Origin: Bog-159 sp050008575 | GTDB taxonomy: Bacteria > Acidobacteriota > Terriglobia > Bryobacterales > Bryobacteraceae | Direction: 5' to 3' | Length of the DNA: 64,000 nt | NCBI GenBank assembly: GCA_050008575.1 | Contig: JBEKMJ010000004.1 | Location: 62,001-126,000, forward strand | Shown: positions 58,184-64,000 of the stretch, in pieces | Layout of the letters: each line of letters begins with the position of its first letter | How positions within the stretch are numbered: position 1 is the first letter of the stretch | Notes under the pieces: model-generated | Database searches by the model: none | What the model was told of the DNA's origin: nothing | The model's input: only the letters and a program-made list of their open reading frames with translations | Made by a program: the position numbers and the translations under genes

Positions 58184-60094
58184 ATGTTTCGACGCGGGAT
58201 TCTGGCGATTGTTTCGATCGCGCCCCTGCTGGCCGTCGCGCTGGTGTTCTGGCGAGCTTCGCATGCCACCGAAGATGCCGCCCGCGAGGTTCTCGCGAAA
58301 TCGGAGTTCGCGTTTCGGGTGCTACCGGTGGACCGCGCCGCGCCAGCCGCCGTTGATCCGATAGCGGCCAGCCCCGGCTTCCGCGATCTCGCGGCCTATA
58401 AAGAAACGATCGCGGTGAGCGCGCGCGCCGGGCTCTTCTTATATGGGCGCAACGGCGCTCCGATCCGTTCGTATCGCGCAGGCATGGAATTGCCGGCGGC
58501 CGAACTTGGTTCGATGTCCACGGGAATCGCAGCCGGTGCGGCGGAGGCGGAGCTATTCATCGCCACGCGCGGCGAGGGACTACTGGCTTTCAATGGCGCG
58601 CGCTTCCGCCAGATGCTGCCGGCGGATTCGGGTTTGCGAAACGTAACTTCGGTGCTGGTGTTGGGGTCGGGACGGATTCTGCTCGGCACGGAACGCCAGG
58701 GGCTGCTGGTATTCGACGGGCGCAGGCTGACGCCTTTCCATCCACGCTTGAGCGCCGCGCACATTACCGCCATCGCCGGCCACGACGGCGATATCTGGAT
58801 TGGCACGCTTGGGAGCGGCGTTTTCCACCATCGCGGCGGCCAACTGGAAGAACTCGCCTCCTGGTTGCCGGACTCGCAGGTGCTCTCGATCGCCGTCGAG
58901 AACGATGCGGCATACGTAGGCACGCCACTGGGAGTGGTCGAGTTCCGCGATGGCCGGCGCGTGCGCACTCTGGCGGACGGCTTTTTCGCGCGTGCGACGG
59001 TGCTGAGCGGCGAGACCCTACACGTGGGCACGGAGGATGAGGGCATCGTGGATGTCCCGTTGCGGCCGCGGCCAGGACCGCGAGAGCGAACCGGCGCGGG
59101 TGCGCCGGCTGTCCCTATCCTCCGGCTGGCGAATCTGGAAGGCGAGGTGTACGCGGTGGGCGAGAGCGCCATTTACCGATACGATCCGGTTCCGCGGCGT
59201 TGGGCTTCCGTGCTCACCGCCGGTCCCACTCCGATGGCGGACCGCAACGTAGCAGCGCTGGCGCTGAGCGGGGGCCGCTTGTGGATCGGCTACTTCGATC
59301 GCGGGCTGGACGTGCTGGATGCGAGTCTGGAACATGCGGCGCATCGCGAAAGCGACACACTCTTCTGCATCAATCGCATCGTGGCGGACGCGGAACATGG
59401 GCGCACGGCGGTGGCCACGGCGAACGGCCTGGTCCTGTTCGATGCGGGCGCGGAGCCTCGGCAGACCATGGGGCGCAGGGACGGATTTCTTTCCGATCAC
59501 GTCACGGACGTGGCATTTCGAAATGGGGGGCGGAATGCGGGCATGGTGGTGGCCACCCCGGCGGGCCTGTCTTTCGTGGACCGCGCCGGCGTGCGCAGCC
59601 TTTACGCTTTCCATGGGCTGGTGAACAACCACGTCTATACGGTGGCCACACGCGGCGCGCAGACGGTGGCGGGGACGTTGGGTGGCTTATCGGTGCTGGA
59701 TGACGATACGGTGCGGGTGAACTATACGACGGCGAATTCGCACTTGCGGCACAATTGGATCACAGCTCTGGAAGGAGTGGGAGACGAATGGTTCGCGGGC
59801 ACCTACGGGGCGGGCGTTCTGCGGCTGGATGCGTCGGGCGAGTGGCATTCGTTTCCCGATTTGAAGCCCGGCTTCGTAGTGAATCCGAACGCCATGGCGG
59901 TGAGCGGCGGGCAGGTTTATGCGGGGAGCCTCGACCGCGGCCTGTTCGTTTACGACCGCGCGTCGGGCCGCTGGAGCAATACGACGATGGGGCTGCCTTC
60001 GCGGAATGTTACGGCGCTGGCGGCCGGCGGAGGCTATCTTTATGTGGGAACCGATAACGGGCTGGTGCGCATTGCGGAAGGAGCGCTGCGATGA
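58184..60094 (+). CDS. Membrane-anchored two-component-regulator-type beta-propeller protein
   Basis: A 636-residue protein. An N-terminal helix (GILAIVSIAPLLAVALVFW) anchors it, followed by Reg_prop-like blades over most of the length: GLFLYGRNGAPIRSYRAG, ILLGTERQGLLVFDG, IWIGTLGSGVFHHRGGQ, and near the end NVTALAAGGGYLYVGTDNG. Unlike hybrid regulators there is no kinase or DNA-binding domain. It overlaps the VIT/VWA gene by 4 bases (ATGA), so both are made together and probably act together outside the inner membrane. Confidence 0.8.
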   Translation: MFRRGILAIVSIAPLLAVALVFWRASHATEDAAREVLAKSEFAFRVLPVDRAAPAAVDPIAASPGFRDLAAYKETIAVSARAGLFLYGRNGAPIRSYRAGMELPAAELGSMSTGIAAGAAEAELFIATRGEGLLAFNGARFRQMLPADSGLRNVTSVLVLGSGRILLGTERQGLLVFDGRRLTPFHPRLSAAHITAIAGHDGDIWIGTLGSGVFHHRGGQLEELASWLPDSQVLSIAVENDAAYVGTPLGVVEFRDGRRVRTLADGFFARATVLSGETLHVGTEDEGIVDVPLRPRPGPRERTGAGAPAVPILRLANLEGEVYAVGESAIYRYDPVPRRWASVLTAGPTPMADRNVAALALSGGRLWIGYFDRGLDVLDASLEHAAHRESDTLFCINRIVADAEHGRTAVATANGLVLFDAGAEPRQTMGRRDGFLSDHVTDVAFRNGGRNAGMVVATPAGLSFVDRAGVRSLYAFHGLVNNHVYTVATRGAQTVAGTLGGLSVLDDDTVRVNYTTANSHLRHNWITALEGVGDEWFAGTYGAGVLRLDASGEWHSFPDLKPGFVVNPNAMAVSGGQVYAGSLDRGLFVYDRASGRWSNTTMGLPSRNVTALAAGGGYLYVGTDNGLVRIAEGALR

Positions 60095-62415
60095 TCCGCC
60101 GGGTGCTGATGGCGTCGTTGGCGCTGGCGGCCGGCGCGCTGGCCGATACGGGCGTGCTCATACCGGGCGACCGGCAACAGCCCGACCCGGCAGTTTTTTC
60201 GCTCAGCGAAATGGCGCTGGAGATTCGCATCGATAATGGCGTGGCGCGCGTGCGTGTGCGCCAGATCTTCGGCAACCACAGCGGAATCGTTCAGGAAGGC
60301 GTCTATCAATTTGCGCTGCCCGACAAGGCGACCGTATCCGATTTCGCCGTGTGGGACGATGTGACGCGCATCCCCGGCGTGATTCTGGAGCGGCGCCGCG
60401 CGGGAGAAATCTACGCGCAGGCAAAGGCCCAAGCCATCGATCCGGGACTGCTGCAGATGGGCGAGCGCGATGCCGCCGAGGCGCGGCGCAGTCAGGAATT
60501 CACCGCCCGCATCGTGCCCATTCCGCGGTTCGGCACGAAGCGGATCGAGATGGAGTATCAGCACCCCGTGGCTGTGGAGCGCTATCAATCCGAATTTGTG
60601 GTTCCGCTGAAGCCGGATGTTTATGGTGCGCAGACAGCCGGGCATTTGACGATCACTTTCGAATTGCGATCCGCGCATGCCATACGGGATTTCGATGCGA
60701 TCGCGAGGACATACCCTCTGCGGATCGCCGAACGCGGCGCGAACCTGGTGAAGGCGGAATTTTTTGGCGACAACGTGGAGTTGAAAGAGGACTTCGCGGT
60801 GCGCTACGCGCTCGATCCGGCGGAGGCCGATACGGTTCGGGTGATCACGGAGCGGGAGAGCGGGTCGGAACCGGGATTTTTTCAGGCGCAGGCGCTTCTG
60901 CGCATTCCGGTTGCGCCGGCCGGTAACGCTTCCGCGCAGCGTCCCGCGCAGGCCGCCAGGACGCTGATCCTCTTGTTCGATAATTCGCTCTCGATGCAAT
61001 GGGACAAACTCGAGCGCGGCTTTGCCGCGTGCGAGACCGCGCTGCGCCGTTTGCGGCCCTCCGATGCATTCAATCTGCTGCTGTTCAATTCGGAGGTGGA
61101 TGCGTTCGCTCCACAGCCGCGCGCGGCGACTCCGCGGAATATCGAGCAGGCGCTGGCATTCGTTCGGAACAGCCGGATTCGCGGTGGCACGGACCTGCAA
61201 CGCGCGTTGACGGCCGGGCTGGCCGCGACCAGCGCCAGCGAACCATACCTGATGCTGGTGAGCGATGGTGGCGCCACCCAAGGCACGGTGCATAACGGGA
61301 AGCTGGCGCAATGGTATGCGGCCGAGTGGCGCAAACGCGCGCCGGCCGGGCGGCCGCATACGCTGGTGCTGGGCATCGGCGACGATGCGAACCTGCCCCT
61401 GCTGCGGATGCTGGCGAGCAACGGCGGGTATTTCGATTGGGTGCGATCCACCGAGCCTATCGAATTCAAGTTGAATGCATTTCTGGACAAGATCGGCCAG
61501 GCGCCATTGAAGGATCTGCGGCTGGCTGCGGCGCCGGCGGCGAACGTGGATTTGGTTTATGCGCTGGAGGAATCGCACTTCGCCGGCTCGATGGCCACGT
61601 GGGCCGGCCAATACAAGAGGCCGCTGCCGGAAGCCGCGTTTACGGTGACGGGAATGCACGACGGGCAGGCGTTGCATTTTTCGCGCACGGTGGCGTTGCC
61701 GGCCGCCGGCACGGAACACCCCGAGCTGCCGCGCACGTGGGCCAAAGCGCGTGTGGATGCGCTGCTGGAAAAAATCGAGCGGGAGGGCGAGGACCGGGCC
61801 ACCATCGACGAGATCGTCCGGTTGTCGAAGAAGTACAAGTTCGTCACGCCGTACACGTCGTTCCTGGCTGTGCCGCGCGCCCTGTTGCGGCCGCGCGTCA
61901 TCAGGCCGGGCGATCCGGTGCTGCGGTTGAAAGCGGACGAATCCATTGTCTCGGTAATCGCGCTATTTCCCTTCGGACCGACGAAGCCCATGCGGTATCT
62001 GAAGGCGGAAGACACGTGGCAGACGAGGTTCCTGGCGCCGGTGGAGATGACGGACGGCGTGTACCAGGTTCGGTTGATCCTGCGGGACCGCGACGGTCAC
62101 GTATACCGCGAATCGAAGAGCTTCGTGATCGCCAGCCAGACGCCGGTGGTGCGGGCGCGGCTGGAAAAACCGCGCGTACACGCGGGGGAAACGTTGCGCA
62201 TTCGGGCGCTGGCTTCGGGGAATGCGCGCACCATCACAGCGCGGCTTTATGGTGCGATGCCCGTGGCGTTGCGGTGGAGCAGCGCGGCGAAGGCGAATAC
62301 GGGGGAGATGGTGGTGCCGGCCGATCTGCCGCCGGGGAAGTACACGGTTCACGTGACGGCGGAGGATATTGCGCACAATGTGGGCACGGAGGAGGTGGCG
62401 GTTGAGATTTGGTGA
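60091..62415 (+). CDS. VIT and VWA domain protein
   Basis: A 774-residue secreted protein. The signal peptide ends near ALAAGALAD. An N-terminal VIT domain (LEIRIDNGVARVRVRQIFGN, YQFALPDKATVSDFAVW, ERRRAGEIYAQAKAQ) is followed by a VWA domain with MIDAS FDNSLSM and the later LMLVSDGGATQG. A C-terminal strand-rich part ends in a possible Ig-like domain (GKYTVHVTAEDIAHNVG). The architecture resembles inter-alpha-trypsin-inhibitor-like proteins, which mediate protein contacts. It is coupled to the propeller gene upstream. Confidence 0.88.
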   Translation: MIRRVLMASLALAAGALADTGVLIPGDRQQPDPAVFSLSEMALEIRIDNGVARVRVRQIFGNHSGIVQEGVYQFALPDKATVSDFAVWDDVTRIPGVILERRRAGEIYAQAKAQAIDPGLLQMGERDAAEARRSQEFTARIVPIPRFGTKRIEMEYQHPVAVERYQSEFVVPLKPDVYGAQTAGHLTITFELRSAHAIRDFDAIARTYPLRIAERGANLVKAEFFGDNVELKEDFAVRYALDPAEADTVRVITERESGSEPGFFQAQALLRIPVAPAGNASAQRPAQAARTLILLFDNSLSMQWDKLERGFAACETALRRLRPSDAFNLLLFNSEVDAFAPQPRAATPRNIEQALAFVRNSRIRGGTDLQRALTAGLAATSASEPYLMLVSDGGATQGTVHNGKLAQWYAAEWRKRAPAGRPHTLVLGIGDDANLPLLRMLASNGGYFDWVRSTEPIEFKLNAFLDKIGQAPLKDLRLAAAPAANVDLVYALEESHFAGSMATWAGQYKRPLPEAAFTVTGMHDGQALHFSRTVALPAAGTEHPELPRTWAKARVDALLEKIEREGEDRATIDEIVRLSKKYKFVTPYTSFLAVPRALLRPRVIRPGDPVLRLKADESIVSVIALFPFGPTKPMRYLKAEDTWQTRFLAPVEMTDGVYQVRLILRDRDGHVYRESKSFVIASQTPVVRARLEKPRVHAGETLRIRALASGNARTITARLYGAMPVALRWSSAAKANTGEMVVPADLPPGKYTVHVTAEDIAHNVGTEEVAVEIW

Positions 62416-62420
62416 CGTTA

Positions 62421-62520
62421 GTGGGGCAGGACTCCAGTCCTGCGGCCGACGTCCACGTCGGCCTGTGCGTACGAAGGGCGGGTCCTGGAGGACCCGCGCA
62501 GACCTGGAGGTCTGTCCCAC
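62421..62520. repeat. 100-bp array of four perfect hairpins enclosed by GTGGG/CCCAC
   Basis: The four units have arms GCAGGACT, GGCCGACGT, GCGGGTCCT and CAGACCT, each followed by its exact complement after a 2-base loop (CC, CC, GG, GG). The unit spans are 62426-62443, 62444-62463, 62478-62497 and 62499-62514. GTGGG at 62421 and CCCAC at 62516 can pair around the whole. It lies between the VIT/VWA gene and the gene that follows. Confidence 0.82.
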
Positions 62521-62524
62521 AAGG

Positions 62525-64000
62525 TTGCGCTTGAAATCCGGCAGGAAGATCCTGATTGGCGCCTGCCTGTTGGGCTGTGGCGGGTTCGTCGTTCGGGGCG
62601 AGTTGGAGCCGTGGCTGCAACACACTGCCGCCGGCCCGGTGCTGGCTGCGCTTTTCCGCACGGTGGCGGTGCCGGGTGGCGCAGTGGCAATCCTGCGGCC
62701 ACCCGCCGAGAGCCGGCCGGCGCTGACCAATTTGATATCCGCCACGCCGCGCGATGCCATGCTATACCGCCTGCGCGCGCAAGAGGCCGAGGTGGCGCTG
62801 GATTTCGTGGCGGCCGAAGCGGATTGGAAAACTTACGCGCAGACCGCGGCCGATCGGTACGGCGCGCAGATCGAATTGGCCGATTTCTACGATCGGCGTA
62901 TCCGGCCACGCGACGAATTGGCTGCGCTGACCGCCGCGGCGGCCGCGAAAGACGATCCACTGCTGCCGGTTACGGCGCAGAGGGGATGGCGGGCGTTCGA
63001 GCGTATGGCGGCATTGGAGTCCGCGGCGGAACCCGTCTTCCGCGCGTGGGTTGCGCGGTATCCCCAGGAGCCAGAGGCTTGGCGCAAGCTGATCGAGCAC
63101 CTGGCCGCCACCAAGCAATTCGCCGCGGCGGAAACCGAGATCGCCAGGTATGGCGGGGCTTTCCACGATCCTTTGGAACCCGTAAAGATGCGCGCGGACC
63201 TGGAAATGCGCCGCGGCTCGGGCGGCGCGGCGCTGGCCGTCTACGATCTGGCGTTTCAGCCGCTCTGGCCGGAGGAGATGCGGGCGCGCTATTTCAAGCT
63301 ACTGGAGGAGCAGGGGCAAATGCGGGGCTTCGCCGGCCGGGCACGCACGGCGCTGGCCGCGAACCCGACGGACCTGGACGCCACCGCGCGGCTGTTCCAC
63401 TATTTTCGCGCGCAGAACAACATCCCTGCCGCGCGGCGTGTATTGCTGGAATATCGCATCGCCAAGGAATCCGGCCCGCAGGCCGGCCTAAAGGGCGGCT
63501 TGCAGGGATGGACGGCCGATGAGCTGCGGACCCTGGCCCAATTATTCGAATGGCTGCCGGATGTAAACGAGGCAGCCCGCATGTATTACGCGCTGTACAG
63601 CGTTCCGCCGGCCAATGGGCCGCAGGCGGAGCGTGCGCTGTATGGTTTGGCGAACCTGCTGCTGACCGCGCCCGATCAGCCGATCCAATTTGGGTCGGGC
63701 GATTTGTCCTTCTACAAGGACATCGCCACGGTGGATGCATCGCCCGGATTCCTCAATGGCATTCTCTCGCTGTTGCTGAACTGGACAGGGCCGCGCGCGG
63801 AGTATCGGCGCCAGAACCAGAAATCGGCGGCGTATTTCCATCGCGCGGCCGCGGCGCAAGTGGCGGGCTTGCTGGAGCGGCGCTTCCCAAAATCCGCCTA
63901 CCGCGAAGTCTTGCACGCCGATCTGATTTCCGCATACGGCGTGTATGGCGACGATGCGGCCGTGATTCGCGCGGGCCGCGAGTATCTGGCCGCATTTCCC
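62525..64000 (+). CDS. Large helical-repeat (TPR-like) protein, N-terminal part (runs off the right edge)
   Basis: The frame is open from a TTG at 62525 to the window edge, 492 codons, without a stop. After a hydrophobic start (ILIGACLLGCGGFVV) the sequence is rich in paired helices: MLYRLRAQEAEVALDFVAAE, PEAWRKLIEHLAATKQFAAA, DLDATARLFHYFRAQNNIPA and AARMYYALYSVPPANGPQAE. This is consistent with tetratricopeptide-like solenoids. The start is weak, with no clear ribosome site, and TTG 62531 is an alternative. It follows the propeller and VIT/VWA genes in the same direction and probably belongs to the same cluster. Confidence 0.75.
   Translation, partial: MRLKSGRKILIGACLLGCGGFVVRGELEPWLQHTAAGPVLAALFRTVAVPGGAVAILRPPAESRPALTNLISATPRDAMLYRLRAQEAEVALDFVAAEADWKTYAQTAADRYGAQIELADFYDRRIRPRDELAALTAAAAAKDDPLLPVTAQRGWRAFERMAALESAAEPVFRAWVARYPQEPEAWRKLIEHLAATKQFAAAETEIARYGGAFHDPLEPVKMRADLEMRRGSGGAALAVYDLAFQPLWPEEMRARYFKLLEEQGQMRGFAGRARTALAANPTDLDATARLFHYFRAQNNIPAARRVLLEYRIAKESGPQAGLKGGLQGWTADELRTLAQLFEWLPDVNEAARMYYALYSVPPANGPQAERALYGLANLLLTAPDQPIQFGSGDLSFYKDIATVDASPGFLNGILSLLLNWTGPRAEYRRQNQKSAAYFHRAAAAQVAGLLERRFPKSAYREVLHADLISAYGVYGDDAAVIRAGREYLAAFP

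Noticed and set aside
60040..61719. 559-residue minus-strand open frame opposite the VIT/VWA gene
   Set aside because: It is antisense to a gene with VIT and VWA signatures and has no domain of its own.

Overview
The window is a GC-rich bacterial chromosome segment that looks acidobacterial, most like the Solibacter/Bryobacter group. The reasons are the virginiamycin-lyase-like beta-propeller genes, the GloVer-repeat and VWFA-type secreted proteins, an OmpL-like porin (BBP2), DUF4118 sensor kinases and many spacers packed with short palindromes. This assignment is an inference from gene content; no rRNA or tRNA gene was seen.

Layout. 1-10.3 kb is a scarred accessory stretch: the start of a GloVer gene, an MFS carrier, two acetyltransferases, a second GloVer gene that appears to be split by an NfrB-like glycosyltransferase, a HigBA-type toxin-antitoxin pair beside a truncated plasmid RepA and a TonB-receptor tail, an SDR enzyme and a broken propeller gene. 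10.5-14.4 kb carries recN and a PP2C phosphatase/Ser-Thr kinase/small transporter operon. 14.6-26.4 kb is rich in nitrogen functions: an amino-acid permease, a 59-residue membrane protein coupled to an unusual ammonium transporter, a porin, glutamine synthetase and GlnE, with MOSC and Phd/PIN genes between the last two.

26.4-41 kb holds two KdpDE-like two-component systems that converge on a five-gene CzcA-type RND efflux operon, then a secreted protein and a large porin. Tandem 11-bp CATAAGG-type repeats lie upstream of the efflux operon and the porin and may be the operator of this regulon.

41-58 kb is mostly metabolic genes (carbonic-anhydrase-like protein, cyclase, amine oxidase, purA, moaC, moeA, Ldh-type dehydrogenase, hisN-like phosphatase). 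They are mixed with short zinc-ribbon proteins, two tandem propeller paralogues and a DUF1778/GNAT toxin-antitoxin pair. 58-64 kb is a propeller / VIT-VWA / helical-repeat gene cluster that runs off the end.

The most unusual feature is a family of intergenic arrays made of juxtaposed perfect hairpins. Each hairpin has 6-9 bp arms and a loop of about 2-5 nt, and the arm sequence differs from one hairpin to the next. Such arrays occur at about ten sites. Pairs of arrays share conserved ends but differ by whole inserted hairpins.
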